Of a DNA stretch of 64,000 nt, positions 53,840 to 62,339 are shown in pieces (within the stretch, counting starts at the first letter, position 1; the number at the start of each line of letters is the position of its first letter). The stretch comes from Jezberella montanilacus (lineage in GTDB: Bacteria > Pseudomonadota > Gammaproteobacteria > Burkholderiales > Burkholderiaceae_B): NCBI RefSeq assembly GCF_003003055.1, contig NZ_PVTV01000011.1, forward strand, positions 62,001-126,000, written 5' to 3'. Below the pieces are notes generated by a model. The model did not search any database. It worked only from the letters and a program-made list of their open reading frames with translations, and had not been told where the DNA came from. Position numbers and translations under genes: made by a program.

Positions 53840-54777
53840 TTGCAAGCATGACGGCTTTCGGTAGCGGTAAAGCGACCAACGATTTCGGCACAGTCGTCGT
53901 GGAATTAAAAAGCGTCAACAGTCGATTTCTTGACTTACAGTTTCGAATACCTGATGAGCTTCGGCTAACAGAGCAGCCCATACGCGAGAGACTGTCTCAG
54001 ATGATCAAACGTGGCAAAGTGGAAGTTCGCGCGAGTTTTACCAAGCCCAACAAAGAACTCACTGATCGTTTAAGTGAACAACACCTCGCTCGAATTGCCG
54101 AACAATTGGCAGCTGCCAGACTCATCTTGCCCGAAACCGCATCGCCCAAAATAACTGAGCTACTGAATTGGCCTTCAGAGTCTCTGGCTCACGTGGCACC
54201 AACTGATTGGAACGACCTGTGCATGGCGGCACTCGAAGTCGCTTTGGCAGAAATGAAATCTAGTCGACAGCGCGAGGGATCAAGGCTCGCCGATGCAATG
54301 AAAACGTCGGCTGCAGAAATAGACAACATTATCGACGAAATGGGTAAGCACCTGCCAGCTCTGATGTTGAGCCATCAAGAACGGATGGCTCAAAAACTGC
54401 ACGATACGCTGAACAAAGCATTTCCCAATGGCTTGAGCCATATCTCTGGCCAGGAGACGTTTGAAAGAATTGCAGCAGAATCAAGCCTGTTTTCAATGCG
54501 CATCGACGTTGCCGAAGAGTTAGCCCGTTTGAAGTCTCATTTGAGCGAATTGGTCTATCTACTCAGCCACGGTCAGGCTCCCAAGCAAGCCAAGGCCAAC
54601 TCCACTAAAACGGAAGCTGGCAGTATCGGTAAACGTTTAGATTTCCTGTTTCAGGAAATGAATCGTGAAGCCAACACGCTCGGATCGAAATCGGCGAGCA
54701 TTGAAATGACTCGCGCATCGATGGATCTCAAATTATTGATCGAACAGATGCGCGAGCAGGCTCAAAATATTGAGTGA
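53836..54777 (+). CDS. yicC: YicC family endoribonuclease
   Basis: YicC proteins are endoribonucleases implicated in small-RNA decay. The 313-residue product starts MIASMTAFGSGKATNDFGTVVVELKSVNSRFLDLQFRIPDELR and ends with the conserved KRLDFLFQEMNREANTLGSKSA and MKLLIEQMREQAQNIE-type tail. The start overlaps the ggt stop (ATGA). In many proteobacteria yicC is next to gmk; here two minus-strand genes lie between them. Confidence 0.93.
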   Translation: MIASMTAFGSGKATNDFGTVVVELKSVNSRFLDLQFRIPDELRLTEQPIRERLSQMIKRGKVEVRASFTKPNKELTDRLSEQHLARIAEQLAAARLILPETASPKITELLNWPSESLAHVAPTDWNDLCMAALEVALAEMKSSRQREGSRLADAMKTSAAEIDNIIDEMGKHLPALMLSHQERMAQKLHDTLNKAFPNGLSHISGQETFERIAAESSLFSMRIDVAEELARLKSHLSELVYLLSHGQAPKQAKANSTKTEAGSIGKRLDFLFQEMNREANTLGSKSASIEMTRASMDLKLLIEQMREQAQNIE

Positions 54778-54789
54778 GGAAGACCGCTC

Positions 54790-55545
54790 TTAGCCTCGTC
54801 CAATGAAAGGCATTGTTCTGGCCATGATGGTCATGAACTGCACATTGGTATCAAGTGGAAACCCAACCATCTGCACAATTGATTCTGCGACGTGATTAAC
54901 GTCCATACGTGGTTCGGCACGCGTTGACCCATCAGGTTGGAGAACGCCTTTTGTCATCCTTTCTGTCATCGGTGTTTCAGCGTTGCCAATATCAATCTGA
55001 CCACAGGCAATATTGTATTGACGAGTATCCAGTGAAATGGACTTGGTTAAGCCAGTCACGGCGTGCTTGGTCGATGTGTAGCCGATAGAGAATGGTCTCG
55101 GCGCGTGCGCAGAGATCGAACCATTATTGATAATTCTGCCGCCTTGTGGCGTTTGCGCTTTCATCATCCGAATGGCGCCCTGCGCGCATAAAAACATGCC
55201 AGTGAGATTGATGTTGACGATGTCGCGCCAAACATCGGTGGGCAAATCCTCGATCGGGACAGGCGGACCACCTCGCCCCGCATTATTGAAAAGTACGTCA
55301 AGACGACCGAACTTCTGTTTAATTTGTTCAAAAGTCGCGTTGACCGATCCTTCATCAGCGACATCGGTTGGCATAGGATGCAGATGCTGAGCCAAATCGC
55401 CACCGAGAGCTTGTGTCTCGTTCAGCATTTCAATCCGGCGTCCGGCCAAGCAGACGTCGTAGCCGGCTTTTGCCAGATGAAGCGAGACGGCACGGCCAAT
55501 ACCAGTCCCTGCGCCTGTCACTAATGCGACTTTCAATGATGACAT
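54790..55545 (-). CDS. Short-chain dehydrogenase/reductase
   Basis: This 251-residue SDR has the nucleotide motif [10 protein letters not shown] near residues 10-19, NNAGRGG, the catalytic Ser in [10 protein letters not shown] and the YTSTK active-site motif near 153-157. The cofactor specificity is not certain, though LAGRR after the second strand fits NADP. The substrate is unknown. An AAAGGA Shine-Dalgarno precedes the ATG. It is convergent with yicC, 12 bases from its stop. Confidence 0.9.
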   Translation of the reverse strand: MSSLKVALVTGAGTGIGRAVSLHLAKAGYDVCLAGRRIEMLNETQALGGDLAQHLHPMPTDVADEGSVNATFEQIKQKFGRLDVLFNNAGRGGPPVPIEDLPTDVWRDIVNINLTGMFLCAQGAIRMMKAQTPQGGRIINNGSISAHAPRPFSIGYTSTKHAVTGLTKSISLDTRQYNIACGQIDIGNAETPMTERMTKGVLQPDGSTRAEPRMDVNHVAESIVQMVGFPLDTNVQFMTIMARTMPFIGRG

Positions 55546-55604
55546 TTTTTGTCCTTTTTAAGTTTTAAGTTTATTAAAATCTTTACTTATTAGTTTTTTA
55601 ATGA

Positions 55605-56462
55605 TCAAACCTCAACAGGCGCACCGGGTTGAGTGCTCCATTCGCTCCAGGAGCCGCCGTAGAGCGCCGCCCCTGTCAAGCCAGCAAGTTCCATTGCGAT
55701 GAGATTGTTGCAGGCAGTGACACCCGACCCACAACTTGACACCACTTGCTCAGGGGTAAAACCATCTAGCAACTGCTCAAATTCGTTACGCAAACTCGCT
55801 GCATCTTTAAACTTACCATCCTCACGCAGATTTTGTCCGCAAGGGCGATTGCGAGCGCCGGGAATATGCCCAGCAAGTTTGTCGATGGTTTCGTTTTGAC
55901 CGTGAAACCGGTCATTTGCCCGAGCATCAATCACAACGCGATCAGGGTGTCCAAGCCCTGCTTTCATATTGTCAAGATCCACCAGTTTGACACGCTCAGG
56001 TCCCAGAACAAAGTTGCCTTTTGGTCTTGCGTCAGGTGTGTCAGCACTGAGTTCGTAACCGGCGCTCTGCCAGGCTTTGATCCCTCCATCCAACACCACC
56101 ACTCTGGTATGCCCAACCCAGCGTGCCATCCACCAAAGTCGCGCAGCGTAGGTACTCCCGTTGCCGTCGTAGGCCACTAGCAAGGTGTCCTGGTTCAAGC
56201 CCATAGAAGCGAGAAGCTGGGCGAAAGTCTCTCTCCGTGGCAGCGGATGTCGTCCGTTAAGACCCGTTTTCGCAGCGCTCAGCTCGCTTCCAAGGTTGAC
56301 ATACCGTGCTCCGGGTATGTGAGCTGCCTGATATTGCTTAGCACCCAGCTCATGGTCAACAAGGTCGTAGCGACAATCACAAATCAACAGCTTCTTGCCA
56401 GCATCGGGTCTCGCTGCTATCTCTTGTAGCGCTTCGGCGGTCATAATCGGGCGTGCGGTCAT
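55605..56462 (-). CDS. sseA: Two-domain sulfurtransferase (3-mercaptopyruvate type)
   Basis: This rhodanese-fold enzyme has an inactive N-terminal and a catalytic C-terminal domain. The active-site loop CGSGVTA matches 3-mercaptopyruvate sulfurtransferase rather than thiosulfate rhodanese (CRKGVTA). I start at the ATG at 56462 because it has GAGGA upstream (285 residues); an ATG at 56483 has none. The gene sits alone on the minus strand between the SDR and gmk and is divergent from gmk. A link with the sulfur operon is only speculation. Confidence 0.87.
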   Translation of the reverse strand: MTARPIMTAEALQEIAARPDAGKKLLICDCRYDLVDHELGAKQYQAAHIPGARYVNLGSELSAAKTGLNGRHPLPRRETFAQLLASMGLNQDTLLVAYDGNGSTYAARLWWMARWVGHTRVVVLDGGIKAWQSAGYELSADTPDARPKGNFVLGPERVKLVDLDNMKAGLGHPDRVVIDARANDRFHGQNETIDKLAGHIPGARNRPCGQNLREDGKFKDAASLRNEFEQLLDGFTPEQVVSSCGSGVTACNNLIAMELAGLTGAALYGGSWSEWSTQPGAPVEV

Positions 56463-56532
56463 TTCTTCATCCTCATCAGGCATAACGGTCTGCTATGCTT
56501 TTACCTTCACATCGAAGAGTGTATTGTGACTC

Positions 56533-57159
56533 ATGTCTGAGCCAGTCGGAAACGTTTTTGTCATCGCCGCACCCAGTGGTGCAGGCAAATCGAGCCTAGT
56601 AAACGCTTTATTGGCAGATGATCCCTCCTTGGCCTTGTCTGTATCCTGCACGACTCGAAAACCTCGTACAGGTGAGATCGAAGGCAAAGACTATCGTTTT
56701 GTCAGTATGGAAGCCTTTGAGAGCTTACAACGCGAGAATAAATTACTTGAATGGGCTCAAGTGCACGAGAACTATTACGGGACACCCCGAGACAAAATAG
56801 ACCAAGCCGTCCTAAACGGGCAAGATATTCTGCTTGAAATCGACTGGCAAGGTGCTTTACAAGTGCGCAAGGCGCTTCCGAGCGTGGTTGGTATCTTTAT
56901 TTTGCCCCCGTCAATTGATGCCTTGCTTGAGCGTCTGCAAAAACGAGCAACAGATACTGACGAAGTGATCGCCAAACGAATTCAGGCTGCGAACAGTGAG
57001 ATCTCGCACGCACCAGAATTCGAATATGTTATTATTAATCAAGTATTTACTGACGCTTTAGCCGAATTGAAAACCATTATCTCAAGTGTGCGTTTGCGTT
57101 ATGCCAAGCAACAGACTCGGCACAGATCGCTTTTTAATCAGTTCGGGTTAGACGCATAG
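56533..57159 (+). CDS. gmk: Guanylate kinase
   Basis: Gmk phosphorylates GMP to GDP. The 208-residue protein has the P-loop [13 protein letters not shown] near residues 11-23, the GMP-binding segments [23 protein letters not shown] and [16 protein letters not shown], and the lid region [17 protein letters not shown]. It is complete, and is followed by rpoZ and spoT in the standard order. Confidence 0.97.
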   Translation: MSEPVGNVFVIAAPSGAGKSSLVNALLADDPSLALSVSCTTRKPRTGEIEGKDYRFVSMEAFESLQRENKLLEWAQVHENYYGTPRDKIDQAVLNGQDILLEIDWQGALQVRKALPSVVGIFILPPSIDALLERLQKRATDTDEVIAKRIQAANSEISHAPEFEYVIINQVFTDALAELKTIISSVRLRYAKQQTRHRSLFNQFGLDA

Positions 57160-57193
57160 ACCTCAAATCGCGACATGACTCAGAGGCAGTCAG

Positions 57194-57222
57194 TCGTCAT
57201 GAACCGCGCGGCAGACTATACT
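57194..57222 (+). promoter_or_regulatory. Candidate sigma-70 promoter for rpoZ-spoT
   Basis: TATACT (57217-57222) is preceded by TCGTCA (57194-57199, four of six -35 matches) at 17 bases. It lies 35 bases upstream of the rpoZ ATG in the 97-base gap after gmk. Confidence 0.4.
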
Positions 57223-57256
57223 CACACTTGAGCAACTTTGTACGACAAGGATTATT

Positions 57257-57460
57257 ATGGCCCGCATCACCGTTGACGAATGTCTGGATTTCATCCCTAA
57301 CCGCTTCAAATTGACTTTGGCTGCGACGTATAGGGCCCGTGAATTGGCCCAAGGCCACGCCGCCCGCATTGAATCCAAAGACAAGCCAACCGTTACCGCT
57401 TTGCGTGAAATCGCGGCTGGGGTGACCGGTGTCGAAATGATGCGCAAGGTTCCGACCTGA
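57257..57460 (+). CDS. rpoZ: RNA polymerase omega subunit
   Basis: Omega assists assembly of RNA polymerase and takes part in ppGpp binding. The 67-residue product starts [33 protein letters not shown] and ends [12 protein letters not shown], the usual betaproteobacterial form. It precedes spoT by 13 bases. Confidence 0.96.
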   Translation: MARITVDECLDFIPNRFKLTLAATYRARELAQGHAARIESKDKPTVTALREIAAGVTGVEMMRKVPT

Positions 57461-57473
57461 TTGGTTGGTCAGC

Positions 57474-59762
57474 ATGGGCAACCCCGGTTTACCATCTACT
57501 GTGTCCGGGGAAGCCACGATTGTTAAAAGTGAACAATCTTTAGGTAAGCGCTCAAAAAGTACTGGTAGTAAGCGCCCTACCGCACACTCAGCCAAGCCTG
57601 TTGAAACCAAAATTGAACCAGCCATTGCAACGCTGGCTCACCTGCAAACCGTGCTCGAGGATTATCTTGAGCCAAAAGACATCAACAAAGTTAAAGATGC
57701 TTACCGGTTCGCGGATCAGGCACACTTGGGTCAATTCCGCTCAAGCGGTTCTCCGTATATCACTCATCCCATTTCAGTTGCCGAGATTTGCGCTGGCTGG
57801 AAGCTTGACGTAGACGCACTTCGTGCGGCGTTACTGCACGATGTGATGGAAGATCAAGGTGTCAGCAAACAAGAACTCATTGAGCGCTTTGGTGACGAAG
57901 TTGCCACGCTCGTCGATGGTCTCTCCAAGCTAGATCGACTTGAATTTGAAACCAAAGCCCAGCAGCAGGCAGAAAGCTTTCGCAAAATGTTGCTTGCAAT
58001 GGCTAGGGACATCCGGGTCATCTTAATCAAGCTTGCAGATCGACTCCACAACATGCGGACGCTGGACGCGGTTAGCCCAGCAAAGCGTCGACGCGTCGCT
58101 CAAGAAACGCTTGAGATTTATGCACCAATTGCTCATCGCTTGGGTCTGAATGCTCTGTTTCGCGAACTACAAGACATGTGTTTTGCCGCCATTTATCCAA
58201 ACCGCTATCGAGTCTTGAATAAAGCGGTCATGACAGCTCGGGGCAATCGGCGTGAAGTTTTATCGAAAATATCCGACACGGTAAAAGCGGCGCTGCCTGC
58301 AGCGGGCATCGAAGCCGATGTAGCAGGTCGCGAAAAGACCTTGTTTGGCATCTATCACAAGATGATCGAGCAAAAAAAATCTTTCACCAACGTGTTGGAT
58401 ATATATGGCTTTAGGGTGATTGTGCACACCCTGCCAGAATGTTATCTAGCGCTTGGGATAGTCCATCAGCTCTATCGACCTGTGCCTGGCAAGTTCAAAG
58501 ATTACATTGCGATCCCTAAGGTGAATGGCTATCAGTCTTTGCATACAACGCTCGTCGGCCCATACGGCACCCCAATCGAGTTTCAGTTCCGCACGCATGA
58601 CATGCATCAGGTGGCCGAAGAAGGTGTCGCGGCGCACTGGCTATATAAATCTGACGATAGCCAACTTAATGATCTTCAGAGGAAAACGCATCAATCCTTG
58701 CAATCCTTGCTTGATATCCAAAACCAAACGGGTGATTCGCACGAGTTTCTTGAACATGTGAAAGTCGATCTGTTTCCCGATGCGGTTTATGTTTTCACAC
58801 CGAAAGGCAAGATCGTGTCTTTACCCAGAGGTGCAACGCCTCTGGACTTTGCGTATTCGATCCATACCGATGTTGGAAACCGGGCATCGAGCTGCAAAGT
58901 CAATGGCGACATCGTCCCGCTGCGCACCCCCTTGTCAAGCGGTGATCATGTCGAAATCATCACTGCGGCAACAGCGCAACCAACTGCTCAATGGCTAAAC
59001 TACGCGAGAACTGGACGTGCGCGGTCCGAGATTCGATACTACTTGCGCAATATGCAATATGTCGAATCAGTCGCGTTTGGCGAGCGAATGCTTGATCAGG
59101 CACTGCAGGATCTGGGTTTGGAATTACCACCAGAAAATCATCCAGCTTGGGACAAGTTAGTCCGTTCAAGTGGTGCAAAATCACGAACCGATGTGCTGGC
59201 AGATATTGGCCTCGGTAAGCGTTTAGCAGCGGTTGTCGCTCGACGCTTTGCACCTGATCATCCTCTCGTGGCAACGACGGCTGCTGCAGTTGACGAGATG
59301 ACAAACGCACGCTCGAACACAATCCTGATTCATGGTAACGAAGGACTTGCGGTGCAACTCGCACCTTGTTGCGGACCGCTCCCGGGTGACGCCATTGTTG
59401 CAGTCATCCGCGAAGGTCACGGCTTGGTCGTGCATACAAGTGAATGCTCTAGTGCTATGCGAACCCGGTCAAAAGAACCGGAAAGATGGATTAATGTTGC
59501 CTGGGCTTCGGAAACATCTCAGCACTTTGCCGCGCGAATTGAAATCGTTGCGCGCAATGAAAGAGGTGTACTTGGCAGAATTGCTGCAGAAATTGCACAA
59601 GCCGATTCAAACATCGTGCATGTAACCATGCATGAGGATTCGGTCGACACGATTTGGGTAAACATGACAGTGCAAGTCGATAGCCGAAAGCATCTTGCCC
59701 ACGTTTTCCGTGCTATCCGACATGTCAGTCAAGTTGAAAAGATCGTTCGCGTAAAAAATTAA
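57474..59762 (+). CDS. spoT: Bifunctional (p)ppGpp synthetase/hydrolase SpoT
   Basis: SpoT makes and degrades the stringent-response alarmones. I start at the ATG at 57474 (762 residues); a TTG at 57465 would add three. The HD hydrolase motif LLHDVMED is near residue 120 and the domain appears complete, so hydrolase activity is expected. The synthetase region spans about 260-390 (GREKTLFGIYHKM, FKDYIAIPKVNGYQSLHT). A TGS domain is near 435-495 (VYVFTPKGKIVSLPRGATPLDFAYSIHT) and an ACT domain is at the C-terminus. The N-terminus is a basic low-complexity tail. Confidence 0.96.
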   Translation: MGNPGLPSTVSGEATIVKSEQSLGKRSKSTGSKRPTAHSAKPVETKIEPAIATLAHLQTVLEDYLEPKDINKVKDAYRFADQAHLGQFRSSGSPYITHPISVAEICAGWKLDVDALRAALLHDVMEDQGVSKQELIERFGDEVATLVDGLSKLDRLEFETKAQQQAESFRKMLLAMARDIRVILIKLADRLHNMRTLDAVSPAKRRRVAQETLEIYAPIAHRLGLNALFRELQDMCFAAIYPNRYRVLNKAVMTARGNRREVLSKISDTVKAALPAAGIEADVAGREKTLFGIYHKMIEQKKSFTNVLDIYGFRVIVHTLPECYLALGIVHQLYRPVPGKFKDYIAIPKVNGYQSLHTTLVGPYGTPIEFQFRTHDMHQVAEEGVAAHWLYKSDDSQLNDLQRKTHQSLQSLLDIQNQTGDSHEFLEHVKVDLFPDAVYVFTPKGKIVSLPRGATPLDFAYSIHTDVGNRASSCKVNGDIVPLRTPLSSGDHVEIITAATAQPTAQWLNYARTGRARSEIRYYLRNMQYVESVAFGERMLDQALQDLGLELPPENHPAWDKLVRSSGAKSRTDVLADIGLGKRLAAVVARRFAPDHPLVATTAAAVDEMTNARSNTILIHGNEGLAVQLAPCCGPLPGDAIVAVIREGHGLVVHTSECSSAMRTRSKEPERWINVAWASETSQHFAARIEIVARNERGVLGRIAAEIAQADSNIVHVTMHEDSVDTIWVNMTVQVDSRKHLAHVFRAIRHVSQVEKIVRVKN

Positions 59763-59777
59763 TTCGTTTGTTTTAAG

Positions 59778-60818
59778 CTACCGTTTTACCGATATCCCAA
59801 TCGCTTTACCGATCGTCGAATTAAAGTCTTCAACGCATGACTCGTTGCACTGTTTTGCCCAACGCGGCAATACTTTTTGTTTCGAGAGGTTTTTTGCGAA
59901 CGCGTAATCGGCTTGAGAAGGATTAACCAAGATCATTTTGGCCTTCGTCGCGACGGGGCAACTCTTGCTGCCTACTAAGCAGGCAATCCCTTTTTGATTA
60001 TCGGTCGCTGAGTAGTCCCAGAGCTGGTCAACAAGACGCTTTAACTCAAGGCTGATAAAAACCTGAACTTGAGGATCAAACTTATCCCAGACAGCCTGAT
60101 TGACCACGTAGACTTGATTGTTCCACCCCAGCGGCATGGCAAAAACGGTACGAGTCCATTTGTACCACCCTGCCTTAAATGCAGACATACTTGAAGAAAT
60201 CGCGCAATCTATCGACTTATCCTGAAACGCCTTGGTTGCTTCGCTCATTGACAGAACTGTCGACTTGGCACCGAGCGCCTGCATAAATGTCGCCTGCGAA
60301 CCAGTACTGGTTCTAACCTTACGCCCCTTTAGCTGTGCGAGTTCCTGAATCGGGGTGCGACAAAATAAAAGTTGCGGTGAGCTGACCGCCACGCCGAGTA
60401 GTTTGACACCATAGGCACCGCGATAGGTTTCAGCTAGTACTGGCTCAAACGCCAGCGTAATCGCCTTGGCTGACTTGGCATCGGTAGCGAGCCCGGCAAT
60501 ATTAATTGCTTCATTGATTGGCTGATCGGTCAGGTAGTAAGACAGTGGTACGGAAGCGAACTGCGCGATGCCCTTGCCAGTTAATTTCAATAAATCCGGT
60601 CCTTTGATCCCGACATCGTCAAAGGCCTTTATTTCTGCGGTAATACGACCTTTCGAGTCATTCCCTAGGGTTTTAGTCCAAAAGGGGACTTCAATATCTT
60701 GATAGATAGATCGTGTACTCAGGCTACCCAGCACTTTTAATTGTGTCTGCGGCAAATCCTGTGCAGACGACAGGCCAACCGCTATCATCGCTGCGAACCA
60801 AAAGACAGCACGTCTCAT
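59778..60818 (-). CDS. TRAP-type (DctP family) periplasmic receptor
   Basis: This 346-residue DctP-family protein has a Sec signal peptide (cleavage near SSA-QD). Typical features are the N-terminal strand LKVLGSLSTRSIYQDIEVPFWTKTL and the central arginine motif GRKVRTSTGSQATFMQALGAKSTVLSMSEATKAFQ, where the arginine usually holds a carboxylate. I chose the ATG at 60818; a TTG at 60857 would add 13 residues. No DctQ or DctM permease gene is in the window. It follows the ABC ATPase on the same strand after 83 bases. Confidence 0.82.
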   Translation of the reverse strand: MRRAVFWFAAMIAVGLSSAQDLPQTQLKVLGSLSTRSIYQDIEVPFWTKTLGNDSKGRITAEIKAFDDVGIKGPDLLKLTGKGIAQFASVPLSYYLTDQPINEAINIAGLATDAKSAKAITLAFEPVLAETYRGAYGVKLLGVAVSSPQLLFCRTPIQELAQLKGRKVRTSTGSQATFMQALGAKSTVLSMSEATKAFQDKSIDCAISSSMSAFKAGWYKWTRTVFAMPLGWNNQVYVVNQAVWDKFDPQVQVFISLELKRLVDQLWDYSATDNQKGIACLVGSKSCPVATKAKMILVNPSQADYAFAKNLSKQKVLPRWAKQCNESCVEDFNSTIGKAIGISVKR

Positions 60819-60901
60819 TTGTCTTGCCCCACGATTATTATGCTTCAATTTTAACAACCCCTGCGGCTACTGCCTATTGCTGGCTTGTTAACGCAGTTGA
60901 A

Positions 60902-61624
60902 TCACTGACTGACAAGCCGGCCATTTTCGAGCATTAACTGCCTGCCACAACGCTTGGCCAAGTGTAAATCATGCGTCACAAGGATCAATGTGCTGGCTCT
61001 TGACTGATGCATCTCAAACATAAGTTCGATAATCCGTTCACCCGTTGCTGTATCGAGGCTACCGGTGGGCTCGTCGGCGAGAATCAGGGACGGGTTTTGT
61101 ACAAAAGCACGAGCAATACAAACTCTTTGCTGTTCGCCACCTGACAAGGTAGCGGGAAAATGCCTCAATCGGCTGCTCAGACCGACTTTGTCAAGCATCT
61201 GTTCAGCGGGCTCGCGTGCCGCTTTATTTTGTAATTCAAGCGGCAGCATCACGTTTTCAAGCGCAGTTAAGTTGGGCAGCAACTCAAAGGATTGAAAAAC
61301 GAAGCCGACTTTGGCCGCGCGTAATCTAGCTCGCCCATCCTCATCGAGATCAAAAAGAGCAGTACCATCAATCATCACTTTGCCGATGGTGGGCTTATCA
61401 AGCCCGGCAAGCAAGCCTAACAAGGTAGACTTGCCAGAGCCAGAGGGCCCGGTGATGGCAACAGATTCACCGGACTTAATCGTAAAATAGAGGTCGTCGA
61501 TGATTTTTATTACCCCCTGTGCATCTTCAACCTCTTTGCTCAGGCCCGAAACTTCCACCGAAAAATCATTGATATCCTGCTCGTCACAATCGTTTGTCAC
61601 TTCGTCCGCCACTTTACTTGTCAT
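60902..61624 (-). CDS. ABC transporter ATP-binding protein (YbbA/LolD-like)
   Basis: This 240-residue ATPase has Walker [10 protein letters not shown] near residues 61-69, signature LSGGEQQR, and Walker [13 protein letters not shown]. The type is that of the MacB/LolD/YbbA group. In many proteobacteria YbbA is divergent from tesA and followed by the permease YbbP; here the divergence from tesA is kept but the next gene is a TRAP receptor and no permease is visible. The start ATG overlaps the tesA ATG head to head. Confidence 0.9.
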   Translation of the reverse strand: MTSKVADEVTNDCDEQDINDFSVEVSGLSKEVEDAQGVIKIIDDLYFTIKSGESVAITGPSGSGKSTLLGLLAGLDKPTIGKVMIDGTALFDLDEDGRARLRAAKVGFVFQSFELLPNLTALENVMLPLELQNKAAREPAEQMLDKVGLSSRLRHFPATLSGGEQQRVCIARAFVQNPSLILADEPTGSLDTATGERIIELMFEMHQSRASTLILVTHDLHLAKRCGRQLMLENGRLVSQ

Positions 61625-62339
61625 GTCACGACACTCTAACCGTTTTAAGCATCACACCATAGCGATCATAAGGCTTTTAATTGCTTCATTTAGTCTTTCG
61701 ATGACACTGGATGTATTGACGCCATCACTAGTGAATGCAGCTCAGAACGTGGTCGATAAAGGCATTGTGGTGATGGGCGACAGTCTGGCAGCAGAATATG
61801 GACTACCGCGCGACACCGGCTGGGTCAAACTGTTGGATAGGGAAATTAATCAATCGGGTGAAAACGCTGGCATCCATTTCACGATCCACAATGCCAGTAT
61901 CAGCGGAGAAACGACCAGCGGTGGTATCAAACGACTGCCTGAGCAACTCGCACAATACAAACCATATCTTGTCATCATCGAATTGGGCGCCAACGACGCC
62001 TTACGTGGCCTGTCCTTGACGGCAACACGAGAGAACTTAAGAAATATGATTACTACCTCTCAAGCCAGTGGGGCTAAAGTGCTCTTGCTTGGCATGCAAA
62101 TACCGCCGAACTATGGTCAAGACTACAGTCGAAAATTCAAACAACTTTTTCAAGATCTTGGTCGAGAAACAGGATGCACAACGATTGCATTTTTTTTAGA
62201 GGCCATTGCAGCCAACAAAGAAATGTTTCAAGCAGATGGGTTACACCCTACAAGTGCTGCGCAACCCATCCTGATGCAAACCGTGAAGGCAGCTTTAGCA
62301 CCCATGATTACTTTTGTTCGTCCAGCTCACCAGAAATAA
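61623..62339 (+). CDS. tesA: Arylesterase / multifunctional acyl-CoA thioesterase I
   Basis: TesA is a periplasmic SGNH-hydrolase. The 238-residue protein has a signal peptide of about 39 residues (to VNA-AQ), the block I motif VVMGDSLAAEYGL with the catalytic Ser, block III GANDALRG, and block V ADGLHPTSAAQ with the catalytic Asp and His. I start at the ATG at 61623, which shares the bases CATG with the start of the divergent ABC gene. Its 3' end overlaps the convergent ppiD gene by 32 bases. Confidence 0.92.
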   Translation: MSRHSNRFKHHTIAIIRLLIASFSLSMTLDVLTPSLVNAAQNVVDKGIVVMGDSLAAEYGLPRDTGWVKLLDREINQSGENAGIHFTIHNASISGETTSGGIKRLPEQLAQYKPYLVIIELGANDALRGLSLTATRENLRNMITTSQASGAKVLLLGMQIPPNYGQDYSRKFKQLFQDLGRETGCTTIAFFLEAIAANKEMFQADGLHPTSAAQPILMQTVKAALAPMITFVRPAHQK

